A stretch of 64,000 nt of DNA, taken from contig CAYUVH010000021.1 in the NCBI GenBank assembly GCA_964448135.1, positions 39,287 through 103,286 of the forward strand, written 5' to 3'. The translations under genes were made by a program, and so were the position numbers. Shown here one piece after another: positions 41,451 to 49,896 of this stretch. The DNA comes from CAYUVH01 sp964448135 (lineage in GTDB: Bacteria > Verrucomicrobiota > Verrucomicrobiia > Limisphaerales > UBA8199). Within the stretch, counting starts at the first letter, position 1. Each line of letters opens with the position of its first letter. Below the pieces are notes generated by a model that ran no database searches, was not told where the DNA came from, and saw nothing but the letters and a program-made list of their open reading frames with translations.

Positions 41451-42887
41451 TCAGATCGAGTATTCGATCACGAACTCCGGCGGCATGGTGTCGAACAGCG
41501 GCGGTTGATGCAGGATCGTTTCCGCCACCCGCCGGGCCTGCCCGCGGAGTTCGGGCACCGCAATGGTTTCCCAGAGGGTGCCGCGCAGCAGGGGACCAAT
41601 GGCCAGGAGAGTGCTGGAACGTTTGCCTTCGCGGTCAATGACGGTATGGTCTTCATCGGCCCGGATGCCCATCTCCATGTCGTCGGCGACGATCATGCCG
41701 CGCTTGAGCAGATTCTGCATGAGGAGCGAATTGGTGGCGCTGAATTTGGTGTGGGGCCCGGTGCCGTTGATGACGAGGTCGCCGGTGAGCGACTTGCCAT
41801 TGCCCAGCAGGACACGCACGCGGTTACCGTCGGGTTCGAGCCCATTGACGCGCGCGGCGTGAATGTGCAGGTGCCCGGCGTCTTTGGCAGCGGTGACGTG
41901 GGCGTGGAATTCCGCGGGGATGCGGTGGCGAAGAATGTTCCAGCGCGCGGCGTGCTCGCGCACAAATTCACGGCGTTCTTCGACAGTGAAGTTTTGCCAG
42001 ATGCGCTGGGTGTGCGGGCGCAACTTGTCGACGACGATGGCAGGATTCGCGCCCATGCCCCGCAAACGGGCGCAGTGGTGTTCGAGCAGCGCGACCAATT
42101 CCTTGAGCCGGAGTTTCGTGAGGTCCACGCCCGCCGGAGGAAATTCGGGATTTTCGATGCCGCGAAAATGCGGATGCGGCAGCCAGCCGTTGCGGGAAAC
42201 GACGTGCACGACGCCCTGCCAGCCCATCGCGCGCAGAGTGACGATGGCGTCCACGGTGGTGAGACCCGCGCCGAGCAAAATGACCGTGCCACCCGCGGCC
42301 GGGAGCCGGTGATCCCAGACGTGCCAGGGATTGCCCACCCACGCCGGATGGCCGTCCAATTCCGCGCTGCCCGGGAAGCCGGCGGGCGGTTCGTGCCCGG
42401 TCGCGAGCACGACCTTTTCCGTCCAGATTTTACGACCGCCGGCGAGATGCACTTCGGCGTGATGCCGCTCGGTGGTGATGTCCACGACCTCGCCTTCGAC
42501 CAACTCGGTTTGTTCGAGCGGCGATTTGGCGGGGGCCTGGAGATAGTGATGCATGAGGCTGCGCAGATAATCCCCGTATACCTGGCGCGGGACAAAGCGG
42601 TCCCGCAGTTCCGGGTCCGGCAGGTGATCGTAATCCACCCGGGTGCGGAGCCATTGCACGAAATGGTCGGGCTGGTCGGGGAACGCGGACATGTTGCGCG
42701 CCGCGACATTGAGCAGTTGTTCCGGCCGGCGCGTGCCGTAGGCGACACCGCGCCCCATCGGCCGGTGATGATTGATCAACGTGAGGTGAAGCGGGCGCTG
42801 GGTGAGGCGCACCAGGTTGACGCCGGTCATCACGCCACTGAAGCCGCCGCCGATGATCGCGATTGCTTCCGGATGGGAACTGCTCAT
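41451..42887 (-). CDS. FAD/NAD(P)-binding oxidoreductase (PF13454-like)
   Basis: The 478-residue protein starts with a Rossmann dinucleotide motif, IAIIGGGFSGVMTGVNLVRL, followed by the family segment MGRGVAYGTRRPEQLLNVAA with a conserved NVAA and the ATGH motif (VVLATGHEPP) that marks the second glycine-rich part. A second nucleotide-binding motif occurs at about 200 (VILLGAGLTTVDAIVTL). Enzymes of this group are poorly characterised flavoproteins; some are linked to siderophore or amine hydroxylation. No substrate can be assigned here. It has no signal peptide. The divergent neighbour is a nucleotidyl cyclase with 182 bases between starts. Confidence 0.82.
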   Translation of the reverse strand: MSSSHPEAIAIIGGGFSGVMTGVNLVRLTQRPLHLTLINHHRPMGRGVAYGTRRPEQLLNVAARNMSAFPDQPDHFVQWLRTRVDYDHLPDPELRDRFVPRQVYGDYLRSLMHHYLQAPAKSPLEQTELVEGEVVDITTERHHAEVHLAGGRKIWTEKVVLATGHEPPAGFPGSAELDGHPAWVGNPWHVWDHRLPAAGGTVILLGAGLTTVDAIVTLRAMGWQGVVHVVSRNGWLPHPHFRGIENPEFPPAGVDLTKLRLKELVALLEHHCARLRGMGANPAIVVDKLRPHTQRIWQNFTVEERREFVREHAARWNILRHRIPAEFHAHVTAAKDAGHLHIHAARVNGLEPDGNRVRVLLGNGKSLTGDLVINGTGPHTKFSATNSLLMQNLLKRGMIVADDMEMGIRADEDHTVIDREGKRSSTLLAIGPLLRGTLWETIAVPELRGQARRVAETILHQPPLFDTMPPEFVIEYSI

Positions 42888-43069
42888 GAGCCAGCTTCCA
42901 AAGGCGCATTGGCGAAGTCAAGAAGCGGGTGTTTTTTTGAAAGAGAAATAATTCGAAATTCGATTGAGATTCAGGAGAAACGGCAGCGGCCGGCGGCGCC
43001 GGGCATCCCACCTTCCGGCTTGTTGCCGACACCAAAACATTACATTCTGTCTCGCACCCATAATCCAAC

Positions 43070-44440
43070 ATGCCGGAATCCAACACCGAACAACGGAAGC
43101 TCGCGGCCATTATGTTTACCGACATGGTGGGGTATAGCGCGCTGGCGCAACGCAATGAGGCGCTCGCATTGGAGTTGCTGGAGGAACATCGCCGGGCCGT
43201 GCGCGAGGTAATTCCCCGCCATGGCGGGCGCGAGGTAAAGACCACGGGCGACGGTTTTCTGATTGAATTTCCCAGTGCGCTGGCGGCCGTACAGGCGGCG
43301 GTAGAGATTCAGCGCACCATGCACGAACGCAACCAGGTCAGCCCGACCGAAAGACAGATCAACATTCGCATCGGCCTGCACGTGGGCGATGTAGTGATGA
43401 ACGAGGGCGACATCCATGGGGACGGCGTGAACATTGCGGCACGGCTGGAGCCGCTGGCGCCGCCCGGCGGCATCTGCATTTCGAGCGCGGTATGGGAGCA
43501 GGTTCGCAACAAGGTCCCGCATCCGATGGCCGAGGTCGGACCGGCGGAGTTGAAGAACATCCAGTTGCCCGTGGTGGTTCACCGAGTCGTCATGCCGTGG
43601 GAAAATCCGCAAACCACGCGCGCCAGGCCGAAACGGACCGGCATGGCGGTGGCAGCAATCGTCGTGGTGTGCATACTTGTTGGTATCGCGGCCTGGCGGC
43701 ATTTGCGTCCTGCCCCTGCCCCGGCGACGAGTGCAGCCGCGGGCACCAACATCCCTCTCCCGGTCGCCCCAAGGCCGGACACAAATGGCATCCTGTTTGC
43801 CTCCGGCTTCGAGGCTCCCAATTATACCCTTGGCGTGCTGGACCGCCAAAAAGGCTGGAACGCCCGGGGTGGGAGTTCCATTAAGGCCGGCCAGGTTATT
43901 ACATCCGCCGCGGGACAACTGTTGTCCATCTCCGGCGCGGACATGGAGCAGGTGGCGTCCAATCTGTATTCCGCACGGTTTGGCCACCCGCTGCCGACCG
44001 GAAACGAAGCCGACTCCGCGAAAAAGCTGAGCATCACCGCGGACCTGCGTTTCAATCCGGGCGTGACGGGTCGCGAAGCCGGTTTTCTGGCGGCCATGCT
44101 AATGCTGGAGGATGAACAGATCGTCCCTTTCGTGAGCATGGGAATTACCCGGCAGGGTCGCGCGTTTGGCCAGAATTTCGCCCGCCCGAACCAGGCCGTT
44201 TACGGCAATGTCGCCATCGACACGATTCACCATCTGCGCGCCGAACTGGACCTTGAAGCGCGGCAGGCATCCTTTTTCCTGGACGGCGAACGCTTCGGCT
44301 CCCTGGCCTTCAACCCGCAATCCGGCAAGCAGGCCGCATACTTCAGCGTGGCGTTGCAGTCGGACCGGCCGGTGGATTCGGTTTTGCTGCTGGACAATGT
44401 GGTGGTCAGGCGTTTGGATCCCGCCCCGGAAAATAAATAG
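43070..44440 (+). CDS. Class III nucleotidyl cyclase with one membrane helix and an exported lectin-like domain
   Basis: The 456-residue protein has an N-terminal class III cyclase domain (about 10-180): metal-binding aspartates D18 in FTDMVGYS and D61 in TTGDGF, and the transition-state Asn/Arg pair in GDGVNIAARL. It is followed by one membrane helix at about 190-210 (MAVAAIVVVCILVGIAAW). The remaining 240 residues should face the periplasm; they end in a pattern of a concanavalin-like/LamG sandwich (HHLRAELDLEARQASFFLDG). The order, cyclase inside and lectin-like domain outside, suggests a receptor that makes cAMP (or cGMP) in answer to an external glycan. A purine specificity cannot be read with certainty. 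Confidence 0.85.
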   Translation: MPESNTEQRKLAAIMFTDMVGYSALAQRNEALALELLEEHRRAVREVIPRHGGREVKTTGDGFLIEFPSALAAVQAAVEIQRTMHERNQVSPTERQINIRIGLHVGDVVMNEGDIHGDGVNIAARLEPLAPPGGICISSAVWEQVRNKVPHPMAEVGPAELKNIQLPVVVHRVVMPWENPQTTRARPKRTGMAVAAIVVVCILVGIAAWRHLRPAPAPATSAAAGTNIPLPVAPRPDTNGILFASGFEAPNYTLGVLDRQKGWNARGGSSIKAGQVITSAAGQLLSISGADMEQVASNLYSARFGHPLPTGNEADSAKKLSITADLRFNPGVTGREAGFLAAMLMLEDEQIVPFVSMGITRQGRAFGQNFARPNQAVYGNVAIDTIHHLRAELDLEARQASFFLDGERFGSLAFNPQSGKQAAYFSVALQSDRPVDSVLLLDNVVVRRLDPAPENK

Positions 44441-44527
44441 CACCTGAGCCGAGGGGCAGGTTGAAGACCGCGGGATTCGGGTTATAGTGACACCAGAAGC
44501 GCCCAGGCCCAACCCGCGGGCGCCCGT

Positions 44528-45370
44528 ATGCGCCGTTGTTCTGTTAGTTCTGGTTTCACGTTGATCGAGTTGCTCGTGGTTATCGCGATCATCGCCATTC
44601 TCGCGGCGATGCTCCTTCCCGCCCTCGGCAAAAGCAAACTCAAGGCGCAAGGCATCCAGTGCATGTCGAATCACCGGCAGCTTGCCCTGGCGTGGCGCAT
44701 GTATTCGGAAGACAACCAGGACCGGCTGTTGTTTGCGAGCGATGATCCGAACAAACCGTCAACGATTCCGTACACGTGGGTGACTGGATACCTCCAATGG
44801 TGGAATCAGGCGGACCCGGCCAATTGGGATATAAATCACGACATCACCAAAAGTCCGATGTGGCCGTACTGCGCCAACAACGCCGCGATCTGGAGATGTC
44901 CCGCGGACCTTTCGCGGGTGACGGTCGGGACGGACAGCAAGCCGCGGGTGCGCAGCATGTCCATGAACTTTTACCTTGGCGGGTTCGGCGGCTGGGATGG
45001 CGGCCCGTGGCTGGATACGGGAGGCTACAAACTTTATTTCAAGGCGGCGGAGCTCAACGACCCCGGGCCTTCAAAAGTATTTGTTTTTCTCGACATGCGC
45101 TCTGACAGCATCGACGTCGGCAACTTTTGCACGCGCATGTCCGGCTGGGGCGGCGATTCTTCGCAATACGGTTTTTACGACCTGCCGGGATTTTATCATC
45201 ACTTCGCGGCGGGGTTTTCCTTTGCGGACGGGCACTCGGAGATTCGTCGCTGGCGGGACGGCAGCACCACGCCGCCGCTGCAGCAAAGCCAGAACGTGAA
45301 CGATTATCTCTCGACGCCGGGGAACGTGGACGTGGCGTGGCTGCAGGACCACGCCACGCGTCCCAAGTAG
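44528..45370 (+). CDS. Pilin-like protein with type IV prepilin leader
   Basis: The 280-residue protein starts with a short charged leader and then SSGFTLIELLVVIAIIAILA, the class III signal that prepilin peptidase cuts between Gly and Phe. After the hydrophobic helix the body is the H-X-DG type domain (HHFAAGFSFADGHSEIRRW near the C-terminus) common in Planctomycetes and Verrucomicrobia. Such proteins are thought to be pseudopilins or secreted surface proteins. It is 87 bases downstream of the cyclase. It shares its N-terminal half-helix with the protein at 60485. Confidence 0.87.
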   Translation: MRRCSVSSGFTLIELLVVIAIIAILAAMLLPALGKSKLKAQGIQCMSNHRQLALAWRMYSEDNQDRLLFASDDPNKPSTIPYTWVTGYLQWWNQADPANWDINHDITKSPMWPYCANNAAIWRCPADLSRVTVGTDSKPRVRSMSMNFYLGGFGGWDGGPWLDTGGYKLYFKAAELNDPGPSKVFVFLDMRSDSIDVGNFCTRMSGWGGDSSQYGFYDLPGFYHHFAAGFSFADGHSEIRRWRDGSTTPPLQQSQNVNDYLSTPGNVDVAWLQDHATRPK

Positions 45371-45421
45371 TTGATTTAAAGAAGGATTGATCATTCGTGC
45401 CGGGAAAGATAAAATTCTGGC

Positions 45422-46465
45422 ATGGTTGAAACTGGGCTGAACCCCACCTCAGTTGATGGGCTCCAATCCACCGGCGAGTTGCAGGTGCATGCCTTTCGAC
45501 TGATGCTGCTTGCGCGGCTTTTGGATGACAAATTCGCCAGCCTTTACCGGATGGGGAAGATCCAGGGCGGCGTGTTTCTTGGCCGCGGCCAGGAAGCGCT
45601 GAGCGTCTCGGTCGGACTTTCGCTGCGCAAAGGCGATGTTTTTGCGCCGCTGATTCGCGATGCCGCGGGGCGGATCGCCTTCGGCGAGCCGATCCTCGAC
45701 GCCGTGCGCTCGTATTTTGGCTCGCGACTGGGCCCGATGCGCGGGCGCGATGGCAATGTGCACCGGGGCCGCCCGCGCGAAGGTCTGCTGGCAATGATCA
45801 GCCACCTGGGTGCGATGATTTCCGTGGTAAACGGCGTGCTCTTTGCCCACCGCCACAAGGGAATTGCCGGGACCGTGGGCGCGGCATCGATCGGCGATGG
45901 CGGCACGTCCACCGGCGCCTTTCACGAAGCCCTCAATCAAGCTGCCATCGAGAGCCTGCCCTTGGTGCTGGTGGTGGCGAACAATCAATACGCCTATTCC
46001 ACGCCGAACAATCGCCAGTTCATTTGCGGCTCGCTCGCCAAGCGCGGGGCCGGTTATGGCGTCGCCAGCCATACCGTGGACGGAACGGATCTGGCCGAGT
46101 GCCTGAAAGTGGTCGGCGAAGCCGTGCAGCACGCGCGCAGCGGCGCCGGACCGCAGATGATCGTCGCCAATATGCTGCGCCTTTGCGGCCATGGCGAACA
46201 TGACGACGCGCATTACGTTGATCGCAATTTGAAAACCTCACCGCTCGGACGTGACTGCCTGAAAGTGGCCGAGGCGCAGCTTCTCGAACAAAAACTCGTC
46301 GAGCCGCAGCAGATCGCCGCCTGGCGGGCCGAGGCCGTGCAGAAAATCGAGGAAGCGGTCGCCAAGGTGCAGCGCGAGCCCGGCCCGGACCCCTATCGCG
46401 AAGATTGGTGCGCGCTGGCGTCCAAGCATCTGAGCGAAGGCTACAACCCCGGGACCGTGGTATGA
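45422..46465 (+). CDS. 2-oxoacid dehydrogenase E1 component, alpha subunit
   Basis: The 347-residue protein has the thiamin diphosphate motif starting GDGGTSTGAFHEALNQ near 158, with the downstream VVANNQYAYSTP. The C-terminal region carries the conserved RLCGHGEHDDAHYVD. Together with the next gene it forms the E1 heterotetramer that decarboxylates a 2-oxoacid and passes the acyl group to the lipoyl arm of E2. It could serve pyruvate, acetoin or branched-chain 2-oxoacids; sequence alone does not decide. The E1beta ATG overlaps its stop by ATGA (46462-46465). Confidence 0.9.
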   Translation: MVETGLNPTSVDGLQSTGELQVHAFRLMLLARLLDDKFASLYRMGKIQGGVFLGRGQEALSVSVGLSLRKGDVFAPLIRDAAGRIAFGEPILDAVRSYFGSRLGPMRGRDGNVHRGRPREGLLAMISHLGAMISVVNGVLFAHRHKGIAGTVGAASIGDGGTSTGAFHEALNQAAIESLPLVLVVANNQYAYSTPNNRQFICGSLAKRGAGYGVASHTVDGTDLAECLKVVGEAVQHARSGAGPQMIVANMLRLCGHGEHDDAHYVDRNLKTSPLGRDCLKVAEAQLLEQKLVEPQQIAAWRAEAVQKIEEAVAKVQREPGPDPYREDWCALASKHLSEGYNPGTVV

Positions 46466-47427
46466 GCATCACCTATCTCGAAGCCATTCGCGAAGCCCAG
46501 GCCCACGCGCTCGAGACCGACCCGCGCGTGTTTCTCTACGGGCAGGACATCGCGAATTTCGGCGGCGCCTTCAAAGCCACCAAAAATCTCGCCGCTAAGT
46601 ATCCCGATCGTGTGTTGGACGCCCCGATCAGCGAAGACGCCATCGTCGGACTCGCCGTCGGCGCGGCGGTGGAAGGCATGCGACCCATCGTGGAGATGCA
46701 GTACGCGGATTTTTCGACCGTCGCCTTTAATCAGATCGTCAATCAGGCCGCCACGCTGCATTGGCGCACGAATACCCCCTGCCCCATTACCGTCCGCCTG
46801 CCCTGCGGCGGCACCCACGGCAGCGGACCTTTTCACAGTCAGAACCTGGAGACCATTTACGCGCATTATCCCGGCATTATCGTCATGACGCCCGCGACGG
46901 TCGAAGATGCCTACAGCATGTTGCTCGAGGCCGTCGCGATCGATGACCCGGTGATTTTTTGCGAGCACAAGTATCTCTATTACCATCTTAAGGCGGAGGC
47001 GCTGCCGAAGGAGGCGCTGCCGGTCAACAAAGCCCGCATCGCCCGCGCCGGACGCGACATGACCCTGGTGGCCTACAGCGCCATGGTGCACGAAGCGCTC
47101 GCGGCGGCCGAAGAACTGGCCTCCGAGAAATACGAAATCGAAGTCGTGGATCTGCGTTCCGTAAAACCGCTCGACACTGACACCGTCGTCGCCTCGGTGG
47201 CCCGCACCGGCCGCTTGCTCTGCGTAGGTGAAGCCTGGCCCTGGGGCGGAGTCACGGCGGAGGTCATTGCGCGCGTCGCCTGCGAAGGCTTCGGACTCCT
47301 CGACGCGCCGCCCATGCGCCTGAACGCCAAGGATACACCCGTGCCCTATCATCCCGACCTTTGGGCGCTCCATCGTCCCACAGCCCGCAGCATCGCGGCC
47401 GCCGCGCGGACATTGCTTCGTTCATGA
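46462..47427 (+). CDS. 2-oxoacid dehydrogenase E1 component, beta subunit
   Basis: Started at ATG 46462 (four-base overlap with E1alpha) the product is 321 residues: MSITYLEAIREAQAHAL, then RVFLYGQDIANFGGAFKAT, RVLDAPISEDAIVGLAVG and EMQYADFSTVAFNQIVNQAA, all conserved in E1beta. The C-terminal VAYSAMVHEALAAAEEL and VVDLRSVKPLDTD segments match the transketolase C-terminal domain. Overlap with E1alpha and 21 bases to E2 place all three in one operon. A lipoamide dehydrogenase (E3) gene is not in the window. Confidence 0.93.
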   Translation: MSITYLEAIREAQAHALETDPRVFLYGQDIANFGGAFKATKNLAAKYPDRVLDAPISEDAIVGLAVGAAVEGMRPIVEMQYADFSTVAFNQIVNQAATLHWRTNTPCPITVRLPCGGTHGSGPFHSQNLETIYAHYPGIIVMTPATVEDAYSMLLEAVAIDDPVIFCEHKYLYYHLKAEALPKEALPVNKARIARAGRDMTLVAYSAMVHEALAAAEELASEKYEIEVVDLRSVKPLDTDTVVASVARTGRLLCVGEAWPWGGVTAEVIARVACEGFGLLDAPPMRLNAKDTPVPYHPDLWALHRPTARSIAAAARTLLRS

Positions 47428-47448
47428 CCCGGACTTTCCACTGACGCC

Positions 47449-48657
47449 ATGCCCTCCATTCCCATCATCATGCCGCAGCTCGGCGAATCCATCGCCGAAG
47501 CCACCGTGTTGAAACTGCTCGTCAAAGTCGGCGACCAGGTGGACACCGACCAGGAAATCATCGAGGTGGAAACCAACAAGGCCACGATGAACGTCACTTC
47601 GCCCTGCCCCGGGCGCGTGGAGAACATCGTCGCGAAGGCTTCCGAGAGCTATCCCGTCGGCGCGATTCTGGGCCATCTGGAGGCCAGCAAGGAAGACGCC
47701 GCCCGCTTCGGCCTCGATGCTGCCCAGACGGAGAAATACGCCGAACCGATCATCAGCGGGCTCGAAGCCGCTCCCGCCGGCCAGACCGAACACTTTCGCA
47801 AAACCGTCCGCCCCACCGTGCGCGGCCTGCCCGTACCCGCCAGCGCCACCGGCGCCAGCTACATGTCCCCGCGCATGAAGGCGCGCATGGTCGAACTCGG
47901 CCTCGGGGCCGCCGACCTCGCGGGCTTGCCCGGCAGCGGCGCGGCCGGCCGCGTCACCATCAAGGACTTCGAGGACTTCATTGATCATCTGGAGCAGCAC
48001 AAACGCGGCAAGGCTTCCTCGATGCGCGTCGCCGTCGCCGATGCCATGCGGCGCAGTTGGACGCGGCCGATCGCGACCGTCGGCCTGCCGGTTTGCTACG
48101 ATCCGATGCTGAAGCATCGCAAAACCAGCAATCCCAAGCCCGGTCCCGCCCTCTACGCCTTGCGCGCCCTCGCTATCGCGCTGGCCGAAAATAGCGCGCC
48201 CGCCGGCCGGCTCATTGGCAATCAGATCGTGCTTCCCTCCGCCATTGATGTCGGTTTCGCCGTGGAAGCCGAGGATGGCGTGCTCGTCCCCGTGATTCGC
48301 AACGCCGACACCCAGTCACTCAAGAATCTCGTCCAGCACTACAATCACCTCATTGACCTGGCTCACCGCCGGAAACTGCCCCCGGACGCAACCTCGGGTT
48401 CCATCGCCACCGTGACGAACTTTGGCACCTTCGGGCTCACGTGGGCTACTCCCATTCCTTTGCCCGAACAAACCCTCGTCCTGGGCATGGGCGCCGGTCG
48501 TCCCGCTCCGCACTGGGACGAAGCGAAAGGTCAGTTCGTGCCGGTCACCGAAGGCAACCTCACCCTCAGTTTCGACCACCGCGTCCTCGACGGCGGCGCC
48601 GCCGGCCGTCTCCTCTCCCGCGTCGCCCAACTCCTCGCCCAGCCGGAAAAACTCTAA
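47449..48657 (+). CDS. Dihydrolipoamide acyltransferase (E2) of a 2-oxoacid dehydrogenase complex
   Basis: The 402-residue E2 has one lipoyl domain (residues 1-80) with the lipoylated lysine 44 in EVETNKATM, an E3-binding domain at about 137-178 (YMSPRMKARMVELG, GLPGSGAAGRVTIKDFED), and a catalytic domain whose active-site motif is DHRVLDGG near 376. The acyl group is moved from the lipoyl arm to CoA in this core. The Ala/Pro linkers between domains are short. The single lipoyl domain is typical of branched-chain and pyruvate E2 proteins of many bacteria. It closes the E1alpha-E1beta-E2 operon. Confidence 0.93.
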   Translation: MPSIPIIMPQLGESIAEATVLKLLVKVGDQVDTDQEIIEVETNKATMNVTSPCPGRVENIVAKASESYPVGAILGHLEASKEDAARFGLDAAQTEKYAEPIISGLEAAPAGQTEHFRKTVRPTVRGLPVPASATGASYMSPRMKARMVELGLGAADLAGLPGSGAAGRVTIKDFEDFIDHLEQHKRGKASSMRVAVADAMRRSWTRPIATVGLPVCYDPMLKHRKTSNPKPGPALYALRALAIALAENSAPAGRLIGNQIVLPSAIDVGFAVEAEDGVLVPVIRNADTQSLKNLVQHYNHLIDLAHRRKLPPDATSGSIATVTNFGTFGLTWATPIPLPEQTLVLGMGAGRPAPHWDEAKGQFVPVTEGNLTLSFDHRVLDGGAAGRLLSRVAQLLAQPEKL

Positions 48658-48689
48658 CCTGCGATTATTTCGCAGGCAGCACCCAGCGG

Positions 48690-48804
48690 TTGGTGTTTGA
48701 AGCTTCCCTGGCTTGCCGCGCCGAAGCGTTCCCGCGAAGGCGGGTGCTTGGCCCTTGGTGCTTCTCCATTCCCTGAAGTTTGAAGTTCGGCATTTGAAGT
48801 TTCC
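48690..48804. repeat. Degenerate 'cttggtgctt / tgaagttt' repeat
   Basis: The stretch between the E2 and hemD stop codons is a run of imperfect copies of words such as 'ttggtgtttgaagctt', 'cttggcccttggtgcttctc', 'ctgaagtttgaagtt' and 'cggcatttgaagtttccc'. A related run lies downstream of hemA (49845-49896). Repeats built from such words are frequent between genes in Limisphaerales-type genomes. It is probably not coding. Confidence 0.5.
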
Positions 48805-49632
48805 CTACTCCACTCCCGCCGACTTCCCTTCCGCCATATCCTCGGTCGAAACCGCCTCGATAATTTCGTTCACCATGCCTTCCATGGTGTGCTCCTTCGC
48901 CTCGGCCGCGACTTTGCATTTCAATTCCTTGATCGCCTTGGCCGTCTCCGGCCCGATGGCCACGAGCCGCAGTTGCGGAAATTTTTTCAGCAAAGCCGGC
49001 AGATCGAACCGCTCGTGAAACGAGCGCACGGTTGAACCACTGGTGAAGGCGATCCACTCGGCTCCGCCGGCCAGCAACCGCGCCGCCGCGCCGTTCGTGT
49101 CAGCCGTCTCCGGCACCGTTCGATAACACGGGATGTCGTCCACGATGGCGCCCCACTCCTCCAGTGCCTTCGGCAACTCCGGCGTCGCGTTCTCCGCGCG
49201 GAAGAGGCACATGCGCAGGTTCTCGATGGTCCCTTCGCGTTGGAATTCCTTCGCCATTTTTGCCGCCGTCGCCTCGCGCGGCATCAGATCCACCTGCAAA
49301 TGCAGCTCGCGAATCTGGCTGGCCGTCGCCGGCCCCACCGCCGCAATGCGCGCCCCGCCGATATCGCGCAAATCCTGGAACCGTTTGAAAAAGTAGCCGA
49401 AGAACGCATCCACGCCGTTGGCGCTGGTGAACACCAGCCAGTCGTATTCGTTCAGTCCCAGCAGCGCGTCCACCAGCGGTTCGCGATGCGTCGGCGCTTC
49501 GATGCGAATCGTCGGTATCTCCAGCACTTCCGCGCCGTGCTCCACCAACCGCCGCGTCAACGCCCCCGCCTGGCCCCGCGCCCGCGTCACCACGATTCTT
49601 TGTCCGGCCAGTTTTCCAACAATCGGTATCAT
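48805..49632 (-). CDS. hemD: Uroporphyrinogen-III synthase
   Basis: The 275-residue protein has the HemD layout: RIVVTRARGQAGALTRRLVE at the start, DWLVFTSANGVDAFF near 85, a central RIAAVGPATASQIRELHLQ and a C-terminal AEWIAFTSGSTVRSFHERF with LRLVAIGPETAKAIKE. HemD closes hydroxymethylbilane to uroporphyrinogen III. It is the last gene of a minus-strand haem cluster. Its ATG (49632) lies two bases after the stop of a broken hemC-like frame. Confidence 0.93.
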   Translation of the reverse strand: MIPIVGKLAGQRIVVTRARGQAGALTRRLVEHGAEVLEIPTIRIEAPTHREPLVDALLGLNEYDWLVFTSANGVDAFFGYFFKRFQDLRDIGGARIAAVGPATASQIRELHLQVDLMPREATAAKMAKEFQREGTIENLRMCLFRAENATPELPKALEEWGAIVDDIPCYRTVPETADTNGAAARLLAGGAEWIAFTSGSTVRSFHERFDLPALLKKFPQLRLVAIGPETAKAIKELKCKVAAEAKEHTMEGMVNEIIEAVSTEDMAEGKSAGVE

Positions 49633-49787
49633 ATTAAAGCTTCAATCTTTCCGCGACCTCTGCGCCCAGTTCCACCGCCTGCCGAACCGGCGACTTGCCG
49701 GCTGCCCGCCGCGCCGGCGAAGCTACGAAGGAGATCGCACTTGGTGCCCCGCGTCGCTAGAACAATTTGCTGATTTTCCGGATTCAC
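49629..49787 (-). pseudogene. Remnant of hemC (porphobilinogen deaminase)
   Basis: Between hemA and hemD, where hemC normally sits, only 159 bases remain. They begin at GTG 49787 (GGAG just upstream) with codons for VNPENQQIVLATRG, which is the expected N-terminus of a HemC protein (IVLATR is a family hallmark), but then lead to an unrelated tail. In another frame the last 20 codons (GKSPVRQAVELGAEVAERLK) look like a HemC C-terminus and end one base before hemD. Almost all of the 300-codon gene is missing. A read through an assembly error cannot be excluded. Confidence 0.55.
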
Positions 49788-49844
49788 AAAACTCCATTCA
49801 AATTAGCGAGGCACCGGACTGGAAACAACCTCGTCATGATTGGG

Positions 49845-49896
49845 ATTTGGAGCTTGGTGCTTCTCAGGACCTTGGAACTTGGTCCTTGGAGCTTTC
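49845..49896. repeat. Degenerate 'cttggtgctt' repeat downstream of hemA
   Basis: The words 'tttggagcttggtgcttctc', 'ggaccttggaacttggtcc' and 'ttggagctttcc' follow each other directly after the hemA stop codon. They are of the same type as the repeat at 48690-48804, and together the two repeats bracket hemD and the hemC remnant. Confidence 0.5.

Noticed and set aside
41505..43211. 568-codon plus-strand open frame
   Set aside because: It is antisense to the FAD-dependent oxidoreductase and overlaps the cyclase start; the opposite frame has the dinucleotide-binding motifs.
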